From Parabacteroides sp. (GTDB lineage: Bacteria > Bacteroidota > Bacteroidia > Bacteroidales > Tannerellaceae): a stretch of 64,000 nt of DNA. Shown here piece after piece: positions 46,603 to 54,249 of the stretch. The number at the start of each line of letters is the position of its first letter. Position 1 is the first letter of the stretch. A program made the position numbers and the translations under genes. Location of the stretch: NCBI GenBank assembly GCA_019417325.1, contig DXVO01000001.1, forward strand, positions 248,001-312,000, written 5' to 3'. The notes under the pieces were generated by a model. That model saw only the letters and a program-made list of their open reading frames with translations, ran no database searches and had not been told where the DNA came from.

Positions 46603-47172
46603 TTAATAGTATTTCTCAATCCCGCCAAATCCTGTTATCTTTTTATTTTCTTTCGTTTTTCTGATGAAGTGGTTTAACCGCTTCTCAAATTCTTCAAGGC
46701 GTATCCTCGCTGCTTCAATGTATGCAATTCGGATGCGTTTATATGATTCGGAAAAATGTTGATAGTTATTCCATACTGTTTTATCTTCTTTCAATTTGTC
46801 AATAATATCGTTTGGAAAAATAAAAGGTTCAGACAAAACAGTTTGTATCTTATCCTCAAATTTTGGATGTATCATTTTATTTTCCAATAGCCATTTAAGC
46901 CTTTCCTTATTGGCTTGCGAGTAAGTACTTTTAGGGTTTCTGGGGGTGAAGCGCTGAATTTTATGTTCGTTATCAAGTGATTTTATCGTACTGTCAATCC
47001 AATCGAAACAAAGGGCTTCTTCAACCGCATCATTGTATAAAATGCTTTTCTTACCTGATGACTTATTAGAGAATACAAACCAAATTTCATTGGCAGTATC
47101 GAAGTTGTCAGTCAACCACTTTCGCCAATCTTCCCGATTTTCAAAATACTTTATTTTACTTTCTTTTGTCAT
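46603..47172 (-). CDS. YdeI/OmdA-family protein
   Basis: A 189-residue protein of the YdeI/OmpD-associated type: N-terminal YdhG/YdeI-like domain (EIWFVFSNKSSGKKSILYNDAVEEALCFDWIDSTIK) and a C-terminal OmdA-like helical region rich in Arg/Lys (IRIAYIEAARIRLEEFEKRLNHF). The biochemical role of the family is not established. It is on the opposite strand to both neighbours and is flanked by repeated pieces of the 45998 gene region, so it may have been inserted there. Confidence 0.8.
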   Translation of the reverse strand: MTKESKIKYFENREDWRKWLTDNFDTANEIWFVFSNKSSGKKSILYNDAVEEALCFDWIDSTIKSLDNEHKIQRFTPRNPKSTYSQANKERLKWLLENKMIHPKFEDKIQTVLSEPFIFPNDIIDKLKEDKTVWNNYQHFSESYKRIRIAYIEAARIRLEEFEKRLNHFIRKTKENKKITGFGGIEKYY

Positions 47173-47299
47173 AACAAGTCATTCAAACTAATTAGGGATA
47201 TACAGTAAATATCTCTACCCAAATACTTGAGAAGAGGTATGCAATGTTTTACTACAAACATAGTAAAAAAGGGCTAATCCAATAAACCGGTTTAAGAAA

Positions 47300-47446
47300 T
47301 TCCACCCATTTAATCCGCCTGATAAAAAAGAGCAACAACAATTTGTTGATTATAGACAAAAAAATACAATAAGACAGTATAAACAACAAATTGCACTTTA
47401 CAAAGTACACTTTTACCCAATAATCGTACCATAGAAAGTACAATTT
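47300..47446 (+). pseudogene. Relic copy of the 45998 gene and its 3' hairpin
   Basis: 47309-47352 repeats 46165-46209 of the 154-residue gene at 43 of 45 positions with a 1-nt deletion that breaks the frame. The middle of the gene is missing. 47388-47446 then repeats the 3' hairpin as copy B, with compensatory changes in the stem. The remaining part of the 409-bp gap 47173-47581 holds the promoter at 47505-47536. Confidence 0.6.
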
Positions 47447-47504
47447 TCACTTTTGCTGTATAAGAGAGAGACATTTCTTACTGGAAGAGAGTCCACCTCA
47501 CTGC

Positions 47505-47536
47505 TTTTTTAACAGTTTTCTCCCACTATACATTTG
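47505..47536 (+). promoter_or_regulatory. Promoter of the HU / lysis-like cassette
   Basis: TACATTTG (47529-47536) matches TAnnTTTG exactly; a T run at 47505-47508 stands in the -33 place, 20 nt upstream. The leader to ATG 47582 is about 40 nt. Confidence 0.55.
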
Positions 47537-47581
47537 CGCTGTTCCCAATAACGGGGATGCAACTTAAAAACAATTTAAATT

Positions 47582-48025
47582 ATGGCACAAGGGTATGTAT
47601 TGGTGCTCCGTCCGTCGGAGCCGGGTAACAAAGAATCGGAAAAGAAGTATTATGCATTGTCGAAAAGTACAGGAATAGTCGACCTTAAATATTTAGGGAA
47701 ACTGATTGCAGCACGAAGTTCTATCTCTACAGCAGATGTGAAAGCGGTATTGGACAACTTGAGTTTTTTCATGGATCTGGAATTACAGGAAGGAAAAATC
47801 GTACAATGGGGCGAATTTGGAAGTTTCCGTTTTACGGTAGGAAGTGAAGGAGTTACGGATAAAACAAAATTCAATGCGAGCATGGTTTGGCCGTCACGCC
47901 TGGTTTTTACTCCCGGTACAGATTTAAAAGGGACAAAAAAACTGCTGACATTTTCACATTTGGGAAACACTGTAGAGAAATCCAATGAGGGCGAAAGTGA
48001 CGGGGATAAACCGTCCGAACTTTAA
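47582..48025 (+). CDS. HU/IHF-like DNA-binding protein
   Basis: A 147-residue protein: HU-like domain with YYALSKSTGIVDLKYLGKLIAARSSISTADVKAVLDNLSFF and GEFGSFRFTVGSEGV, then a short disordered, acidic tail (EKSNEGESDGDKPSEL). It belongs to the same Bacteroidales HU family as the 24313-24906 gene but lacks its C-terminal extension. It is the first gene of a four-gene group with overlapping starts. HU genes are often found at the ends of capsule loci in this order; the function there is not known. Confidence 0.87.
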   Translation: MAQGYVLVLRPSEPGNKESEKKYYALSKSTGIVDLKYLGKLIAARSSISTADVKAVLDNLSFFMDLELQEGKIVQWGEFGSFRFTVGSEGVTDKTKFNASMVWPSRLVFTPGTDLKGTKKLLTFSHLGNTVEKSNEGESDGDKPSEL

Positions 48026-48297
48026 TGAACCGGATACGGATGATTGAAAACCGTTCCTGCATGAAAAAAGTAACGATTCAATTAACAATGGCAATCCTGC
48101 TCGTACTGAGCGGGATTGTCCTGATTTTCTCCGGTTTCTGGATTGCACCGGCCGGAGAAATCCATAACAGCGTATTAGTGGCTTTCGGAGAAGTCAGCAC
48201 ATTTGCCGGAGCATTATTCGGTGTGGACTACTCATACAAACTGAAAATTGATAATAGAAATTTAAAAACGAAAGAAGATGAAAGAGATAATCAGTGA
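48025..48297 (+). CDS. Small holin-like membrane protein
   Basis: A 90-residue protein whose start overlaps the HU stop by one base. It has two hydrophobic segments (VTIQLTMAILLVLSGIVLIFSGFWI, then VLVAFGEVSTFAGALFGVDYSY) and a charged tail (KTKEDERDNQ). Met 13 (ATG 48061) is an alternative start nearer the first segment. Size, two spans and charged C-terminus, plus an endolysin-like gene right after it, fit a class II holin; sequence alone does not prove it. Confidence 0.6.
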   Translation: MNRIRMIENRSCMKKVTIQLTMAILLVLSGIVLIFSGFWIAPAGEIHNSVLVAFGEVSTFAGALFGVDYSYKLKIDNRNLKTKEDERDNQ

Positions 48298-48685
48298 GCA
48301 TTTTAATATGGAAGAATTTATTTACAGCACAATAGCGATAGAACAAGGCATTGACAATACACCTCCGATTGAAGCGCAGGCTGCCATCCGTAATTTGGTA
48401 AACCGGTTACTGGAGCCTTTACGGGTTTATATAAATAATCCGCTTATCATTTCCAGCGGTTACCGGTCAGAAGAACTTAACCGGTTGGTAAGAGGCGTAC
48501 CTTGTTCACAACATCGCAAGGGAGAAGCTGTAGATATTTACACATTCAATAATCCACGCTTATTGGAATACTTACTCGATAGCGGATTGGATTTCGACCA
48601 GGCAATCTGGTATCAAAAGAGAATGTTCATCCATTTGTCTCTGAAATATAATGGAATAAACCGCCACCAGGTATTAATGCGATGA
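48278..48685 (+). CDS. Peptidase M15-like endolysin (D-Ala-D-Ala type)
   Basis: A 135-residue protein of the M15_3 type with the zinc and catalytic residues in SGYRSEELN, SQHRKGEAVDI (His and Asp ligands) and MFIHLSLK (third His). It lacks a signal peptide, like phage endolysins that need a holin. It overlaps the holin-like gene by 20 nt and the lipoprotein gene by 4 nt. It would cut peptidoglycan peptide stems. Confidence 0.85.
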   Translation: MKEIISEHFNMEEFIYSTIAIEQGIDNTPPIEAQAAIRNLVNRLLEPLRVYINNPLIISSGYRSEELNRLVRGVPCSQHRKGEAVDIYTFNNPRLLEYLLDSGLDFDQAIWYQKRMFIHLSLKYNGINRHQVLMR

Positions 48686-49128
48686 AAAACCACATTTATC
48701 TTATAGCTATTATTTGCGGATTATCCGGCTGCATATCCCATAAAAAAGAGATGGAATATAAGTACCGTTTTACAACTGATTCCATTTTTCATGTGCGGTC
48801 GGACAATTCTTTGCAAATAAATCAGCGATGGACGCGAGGACTGGGTTCTGAAACAATCAGGGAACTTACGTTTTCCATACCGAATGATAGCGGAAAACAA
48901 TATTTAGAAAAAGTCATCTACTCCAAACAAAAATGGTGCATGGAAGACTCCATCCGGACTAACATAGAGAAAACGGTTACCGATTCAATAGCCATAAAGC
49001 AACAGAATACGACTGGAACATACAAAGAAAAAGAACAGAAGAAACAAAAAGGGAACAATAGATGGAAATGGCTCACAACGGTACTTATCCTATTTTCGCT
49101 GTACGCGTATTTGTACAGAAGAAATTAA
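48682..49128 (+). CDS. Lipoprotein with C-terminal membrane anchor (unimolecular-spanin-like)
   Basis: A 148-residue protein: lipobox signal (LIAIICGLSGC) for outer-membrane attachment, a periplasmic part of about 100 residues with a coiled, Lys/Gln-rich end, and a C-terminal membrane segment (WLTTVLILFSLYAYLY) followed by RRN. An outer-membrane lipid at one end and an inner-membrane span at the other is the topology of phage u-spanins (about 130 residues), which fuse the two membranes in the last step of lysis. It closes a holin/endolysin/spanin-like set. Confidence 0.65.
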   Translation: MKNHIYLIAIICGLSGCISHKKEMEYKYRFTTDSIFHVRSDNSLQINQRWTRGLGSETIRELTFSIPNDSGKQYLEKVIYSKQKWCMEDSIRTNIEKTVTDSIAIKQQNTTGTYKEKEQKKQKGNNRWKWLTTVLILFSLYAYLYRRN

Positions 49129-49141
49129 TTCCGTTTCTTTG
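49110..49141 (+). promoter_or_regulatory. Promoter of lptB
   Basis: TTTG (49110-49113), a 20-nt spacer and TTTCTTTG (49134-49141), one base off TAnnTTTG. It lies over the end of the upstream gene and sets the start of lptB at ATG 49159, not the GTG at 49141 inside the box. Confidence 0.6.
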
Positions 49142-49158
49142 TGCAAAGATTTTTAGAT

Positions 49159-49911
49159 ATGGCAGATGAAGAGCAAATGGTCCTCCGTACAGAGGATTTG
49201 GTAAAAAAATACAAGACACGAACCGTAGTTAACCATGTTTCCATCAATGTGAAACAAGGGGAAATTGTGGGATTGCTTGGGCCTAATGGGGCTGGTAAAA
49301 CTACAACATTCTACATGACTGTCGGTTTGGTAACTCCCAATGAAGGCAAGATATTCCTAAATAATATGGAAATAACCAAGTACCCCGTATATAAACGGGC
49401 CCGGAATGGCATCGGATATTTGGCTCAGGAGGCTTCCATCTTCCGTAAAATGACTGTTGAAGATAATATCCGTTCTGTGTTGGAAATGACGGAAACTACC
49501 ACTGAATACCAAAAAGAAAAACTGGAAAGCCTGATTTCCGAATTCGGTTTGAACAAAGTACGCAAGAATTTAGGAGACCAGTTGTCCGGAGGTGAACGCC
49601 GTCGTGCCGAAATTGCCCGTTGTCTTGCCATAGACCCTAAATTTATCATGTTGGACGAGCCTTTCGCCGGGGTTGACCCTATTGCTGTGCAAGATATTCA
49701 AAGTATCGTAGCAAAACTGAAACACAAAAATATCGGTATCCTGATTACGGACCACAACGTATATGAAACATTAAGTATCTGCGACCGTGCCTACTTGCTG
49801 TTTGAAGGTAAAGTATTGTTCCAGGGAACAGCCGAACAGCTTGCGGAAAACGAGATCGTACGTGAAAAGTATCTGGGTAAAGACTTCATTCTGCGTAAGA
49901 AAGACTTTTAA
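49159..49911 (+). CDS. lptB: LPS export ABC transporter ATP-binding protein LptB
   Basis: A 250-residue ATPase with Walker A GPNGAGKTT (~41-49), Q-loop GYLAQEASIFRKM, signature LSGGERRRAEIARCLA, Walker B FIMLDEPFAGVDPIA and H-loop ITDHNV. The stretch DEPFAGVDPIAVQDIQ is diagnostic for LptB, which powers LPS removal from the inner membrane with LptF/LptG. Those partners are not nearby, as is common. The gene is probably unrelated to the capsule locus and marks its right border. Confidence 0.95.
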   Translation: MADEEQMVLRTEDLVKKYKTRTVVNHVSINVKQGEIVGLLGPNGAGKTTTFYMTVGLVTPNEGKIFLNNMEITKYPVYKRARNGIGYLAQEASIFRKMTVEDNIRSVLEMTETTTEYQKEKLESLISEFGLNKVRKNLGDQLSGGERRRAEIARCLAIDPKFIMLDEPFAGVDPIAVQDIQSIVAKLKHKNIGILITDHNVYETLSICDRAYLLFEGKVLFQGTAEQLAENEIVREKYLGKDFILRKKDF

Positions 49912-49929
49912 AACATCCTACAAATTTAA

Positions 49930-49974
49930 CGCGGATATATGGAATTCTAAAATTGAATATTCCATATATCCGCG
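49930..49974. repeat. CGCGGAT-type inverted repeat after lptB
   Basis: A perfect 16-bp stem (49930-49945 with 49959-49974, beginning CGCGGATATATGG) and a 13-nt loop. No T run follows. A related CGCGGAT inverted repeat is at 60481-60572. Confidence 0.7.
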
Positions 49975-50010
49975 CCTTCATTCCTCAAGATATCAGGTAA
50001 TCTGAGATTT

Positions 50011-51582
50011 TTATTCTATAGCTTTTATTCTATAATCCACCGGAGTAAATAATTTAGACCATATACTGTTGTTTTGATATGTATATAAAGCTGTAGATGG
50101 CACATACAAAAATGGCATACTATTCGTATCAAACAAAACACCACCTGTCAACGGAGGTTGATTAGCATAACAATAAAGATTCAATTTTGTACAACCGACA
50201 AAAGCCTGTGAACCAACCTTATAAAAATTCTCTTTCAATACAATTTTTGTCAAGCTCGAGCAGTATTCAAAAGCTCGTTCCTTAAATTCATGCTCAAATT
50301 GAACTCCTTCCACATTTTTTAATGACGTACAATTTTTGAAAGCAGATACTCCAACTGTACCTATCGGAACTGAACTTGTTAATGATTCCATTTGTGCATT
50401 TTCAAATGCTTTATCATTGATATTAATGATGGTTATCTTTCCATGACCGGGTATTTCTTCTGGAAAAACCATATTTTTTACAGACAAGTCTCTAAGCCAC
50501 ATTACCGTAGCCACACCGTCTTGAACACGAAAAGCAATATCATTGACATAAATAATATCTTTATAGTATTCATGAACTATTGTACTGAAAACAAAATCTC
50601 TTAAATCTGTCCAATAATTAACAAAGTCCATCATTAGTGTTCCACCTCTTTGCAAATAAGACGCTCTATCCTTCATTGCGCTTAAACCTTGATTACGAAA
50701 CTTTAATGTATAAACTCTGGGGTTAGGTATCCAAAGATTTCCGGAATAATCGTATCCTGATGTAAAAACTATAAACCATCGGGATGGATCATCTTTTAAT
50801 GTAGGTAATATTTCCGGAAACACTTCTTTAACCAGATTAACCTTTGTTTCCGGATAAGCTGTATAACGATCACTTATTGCCACACGAATACATCCATTGG
50901 CCTCAGATGTCGGATTTTTCAGCCATGCATCATCCGGCCAGTTTATTTGTGGAGCACCTTCAATATATCCTAATTCTCCTTTATTATAATCACGAGTTAC
51001 AATTACTATTTTCCCTCTAAGATTGGAGATCGGTTCATTTAATAAGTTCTTGTCAAAAATAAAGTTACTTCTCCCCAGTTCATCTATATACTTCTGAAAA
51101 GTAGAATTATAAACTGTACCCGGTCCTTCCGCATTCTCTGCCTTTATCATTGCAACTACAAATTCCCTGGGATTAGCCTGTAGAAATGAAATACATGTTG
51201 ATGCAAACTCTTTCCAATCTGTATAACAATAAATATCACTATGAAAAAAATTCATATTTTCACTTAAACGGCAATCGAATACACGCACTCCCCATTCTAA
51301 TTGCTCTTTAAAATTTAGATCCTGACATTGAGCTACAGAACTTTTAGGGCCACAGTCCAATCGAAATGTTCCAGCGTCATGAGTCCCGAAAAGAGTTAAT
51401 TCAGATAAAATAGCATTATCTGGATAAAGGCCTATCCATTCATTTGTACTCACTTCTGTTACAGAAGCCTTAGTTGTTAAATCACCATCAATGTCCTTCC
51501 CTTTTTCTAACTGTTCGGTAAAATCCGTACACGATGTCATAAATCCCACGAAAAAGCCCAATAGAATAACAATCTTACGCAT
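50011..51582 (-). CDS. Phosphatidylinositol-specific phospholipase C-like lipoprotein with leucine-rich repeats
   Basis: A 523-residue lipoprotein (signal ending FMTSC). Residues ~50-330 fit the PI-PLC X domain: LFGTHDAGTFRLD (first catalytic His), WGVRVFDCRLS, FFHSDIYCYTDW (second His) and VIVTRDYN. The C-terminal ~150 residues hold BspA-type LRR_5 repeats (VGVSAFKNCTSLKNV, KERAFEYCSSLTKIVL, VGSQAFVGCTKL). PI-PLC enzymes cleave inositol lipids or GPI anchors; in a surface lipoprotein this could act on host or protozoan membranes. Fused LRRs suggest binding. It is alone on the minus strand. Confidence 0.85.
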   Translation of the reverse strand: MRKIVILLGFFVGFMTSCTDFTEQLEKGKDIDGDLTTKASVTEVSTNEWIGLYPDNAILSELTLFGTHDAGTFRLDCGPKSSVAQCQDLNFKEQLEWGVRVFDCRLSENMNFFHSDIYCYTDWKEFASTCISFLQANPREFVVAMIKAENAEGPGTVYNSTFQKYIDELGRSNFIFDKNLLNEPISNLRGKIVIVTRDYNKGELGYIEGAPQINWPDDAWLKNPTSEANGCIRVAISDRYTAYPETKVNLVKEVFPEILPTLKDDPSRWFIVFTSGYDYSGNLWIPNPRVYTLKFRNQGLSAMKDRASYLQRGGTLMMDFVNYWTDLRDFVFSTIVHEYYKDIIYVNDIAFRVQDGVATVMWLRDLSVKNMVFPEEIPGHGKITIININDKAFENAQMESLTSSVPIGTVGVSAFKNCTSLKNVEGVQFEHEFKERAFEYCSSLTKIVLKENFYKVGSQAFVGCTKLNLYCYANQPPLTGGVLFDTNSMPFLYVPSTALYTYQNNSIWSKLFTPVDYRIKAIE

Positions 51583-51757
51583 AGATATTAAGATTTAAGT
51601 AAAACATTAAAATACTCCTTTTCTATAATATTAAAGACAAATAACAAGTGATAACTACTTAAAGCAGAATTGCCTCTTTTCGTTAATAAAACCTATACAG
51701 TTTATTAATAAAACAAAAAGAACTATCTTCACGCCTTTGTTAATAAGTTATGAAAAA

Positions 51758-54175
51758 ATGAAGAATTGTTTTTACCTCATCTTGACCTTTTTGTCTTTTT
51801 CTTGTTTTGTCTTAGCCACCCCAATCTCCCGTATTAAAGGAAAAATTGTGGATGCAAGTAATAACAATCCCATAGATGCAGCAGATGTATTCCTTTTCCG
51901 GCAAGGGAATACCAATCCCATATATCAGGCCCTACCTGAAATGGATGGAAGTTTCAATATACCAGACATCAAAGACGGAACATACAGCTTGTTAATTCGT
52001 TTAGTTGGTTACGACCTATATTCAAAAACCGATATAGAAGTTATTCCTTCACGGCAAACAATAGATTTGGGAATTATCACTCTAAAACCTCTTGAAGTGG
52101 GGTTAGCAGAAGTTGAAATTGTAGCCCAGAAAAAGCAAGTCATTTACAAACTGGACAAAAAAGTAATCAGCGCCTCATCTAATCTACTGGCAGGCGGCGG
52201 TTCTGCTGTTGATATTTTGGAAAACACACCCTCTATCCGCGTAAATGCCGAAGGGGAAGTAACTTTCCGCGGCAGTAGTGGTTTTATGGTTTATGTAGAC
52301 GGGAAGCCTAGCGTTTTCAGCGGTACACAAGCACTGGAACAAATACCATCCAGCCATATTGAAAATATAGAAATCATCACCACACCATCTGCACGCCATG
52401 ATACAGGGGGAGATGTGGGTATTATCAATATTATAACAAAGAAACATAGTCAACACGGTCTCAGTGGTATGGTAAACGTAACCGGAAGCACTTTCCTGTC
52501 CCGAGGTGTGGACTTTCTACTGGCACAACAAAACAAAGCTTCCCGCTGGTATATCGGTGGAAACTGGAGCGACCGCCTGAGGAAAAGCCATTTCGACCAG
52601 GAGAAAACTACGATTGTTTCCGATACTGCCACAACCTCACATTCCAATGGTCCCCGTGAGAGTAATAATTTCGACTATTCATTAAAAGCAGGATGGAGCT
52701 ATACCCTTCCCCACACAACATTAAATGCAGACCTGCAAGGCGGTTACGGAGGACGTACCCGAAAAGGAGACCTCGATTATACGGAAGTCCGTTCTACCCA
52801 TAATAATATCATAGGAAACGGGGATTATTATAGCCGGGATGATTATGATTTACATGAGACCTATTTCCAAGGAACCATAGGTGCCAATCATAAGTTTAAT
52901 GACAAGGGGCATGAATTATCAGCAAGTTTCTATTTGAAATACGGAGGCAACGCGCTTGAATATTTCCAGAGTGACTTGTACAATAAAAACAATGAGCGTG
53001 AACAAGGCCACCGCGCGTGGGAAGATGAACATCGTTGGACTGTCCGGGGGAATCTGGATTACATCTATCCCTATAGTAAAACCGGACATATAGAAACGGG
53101 CTACCAATACTTCTCCTATCTGGAAGACGGCGACTACAGTATGCAATTCTGGAATCCGGAGAAAAAAGAATTCTATTGGAGAGATGATATTTATAATACT
53201 TTCTACTTCCAACATGGTATTAATTCTATCTATGCTATTATCGGAGACAGTTACAAAGCATTCGATTTCCAAGTTGGTGTTCGTGGAGAACATACCCACC
53301 GTGTACTACGTAGTTCTATAAAAGGAAAAGACAGGACTTACAACAAATTTGAGTTTTTCCCTTCTTTCCATTTAGGATACAACTTCCCTAATGAGCATAA
53401 ATTGCTATTCTCTTATTCACGCCGTATCACACGTCCTGAACTTTTTTTCATGGAGCCATATATAACTTACCGTGATTTCTACTCGGCAGAGATTGGGAAC
53501 CCGGACATTCGCTCCGAATATATCAACTCCTTTGAACTGAATTATAAAAAGAATATTGGCGAACATACACTGTCTGCAACACTTTTCCACCGTAGCAGGA
53601 AAGATAAGATAGAACGTTTACGTGTTCCTTTTCAGGCTGGCGTCACACTAGACTCTATGGCGAATGTGGGACACGACTACTCTACCGGATTAGAATTAAG
53701 CGGGCAAGTGCAGGTAACGCGTTGGTGGAATATCAATTTAAACGGAAGCCTTTACCATTATAAAGTAGAGAACCAATATAAACTGGATGGTAAAAACGAA
53801 AAGAGTACCAACTACGACATTGTTTGGAACAACTCGTTTGACATCGGTAAAAATACGCGTATACAACTGGATGGTAATTTTGTAGGCCCTTCCGTAACCA
53901 CCCAGGGACGTACGGACGCTTTCTGGTATGCAAACCTTGCCGTCCGGCAACAATTAATGAATCGAAAGCTAACTGCTACACTTGCCTTCCGTGATGTCTT
54001 CAATTCGGCAAGGTACGTAAGTAATATTACAACTTCGGACTTACAATCCATCACCCATATCCGGCCGAATTATCCTTTAATAACTTTGACATTGAGTTAC
54101 ACATTCAATAACTTCAAAATTAAGGGAAAACAAAGTACGGAAAATCATGATTTATTTGAAGGAACAAATCACTGA
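51758..54175 (+). CDS. TonB-dependent outer-membrane receptor (OMP_b-brl_3 type)
   Basis: About 805 residues: signal peptide MKNCFYLILTFLSFSCFVLA, CarboxypepD_reg-like domain (ISRIKGKIVDASNNNPIDAADVFLF), plug (VDILENTPSIRVNAEGEVTFRGSSGFMVYVDG) and a beta-barrel ending RPNYPLITLTLSYTFNNFK. It is of the family without SusD partner, often used for siderophores or peptides. ATG 51758 starts the signal peptide; an upstream TTG would only add a polar head. No susD, so it is not a glycan SusC pair. Confidence 0.88.
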   Translation: MKNCFYLILTFLSFSCFVLATPISRIKGKIVDASNNNPIDAADVFLFRQGNTNPIYQALPEMDGSFNIPDIKDGTYSLLIRLVGYDLYSKTDIEVIPSRQTIDLGIITLKPLEVGLAEVEIVAQKKQVIYKLDKKVISASSNLLAGGGSAVDILENTPSIRVNAEGEVTFRGSSGFMVYVDGKPSVFSGTQALEQIPSSHIENIEIITTPSARHDTGGDVGIINIITKKHSQHGLSGMVNVTGSTFLSRGVDFLLAQQNKASRWYIGGNWSDRLRKSHFDQEKTTIVSDTATTSHSNGPRESNNFDYSLKAGWSYTLPHTTLNADLQGGYGGRTRKGDLDYTEVRSTHNNIIGNGDYYSRDDYDLHETYFQGTIGANHKFNDKGHELSASFYLKYGGNALEYFQSDLYNKNNEREQGHRAWEDEHRWTVRGNLDYIYPYSKTGHIETGYQYFSYLEDGDYSMQFWNPEKKEFYWRDDIYNTFYFQHGINSIYAIIGDSYKAFDFQVGVRGEHTHRVLRSSIKGKDRTYNKFEFFPSFHLGYNFPNEHKLLFSYSRRITRPELFFMEPYITYRDFYSAEIGNPDIRSEYINSFELNYKKNIGEHTLSATLFHRSRKDKIERLRVPFQAGVTLDSMANVGHDYSTGLELSGQVQVTRWWNINLNGSLYHYKVENQYKLDGKNEKSTNYDIVWNNSFDIGKNTRIQLDGNFVGPSVTTQGRTDAFWYANLAVRQQLMNRKLTATLAFRDVFNSARYVSNITTSDLQSITHIRPNYPLITLTLSYTFNNFKIKGKQSTENHDLFEGTNH

Positions 54176-54179
54176 TTCA

Positions 54180-54249
54180 GGTGACAGGTGATAATATTTT
54201 CCTGTCACCCGTAAGCAGGTTCAGAATTGCAACAGTAATTCTGAACCTG
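54180..54249. terminator. Two stacked hairpins between convergent genes
   Basis: GGTGACAGG/CCTGTCACC (54180-54188 with 54201-54209) and CAGGTTCAGAATT/AATTCTGAACCTG (54216-54228 with 54237-54249) lie between the receptor gene and GH95. The second overlaps the GH95 stop and is followed by TTT on the plus side. Probably a bidirectional terminator. Confidence 0.5.
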
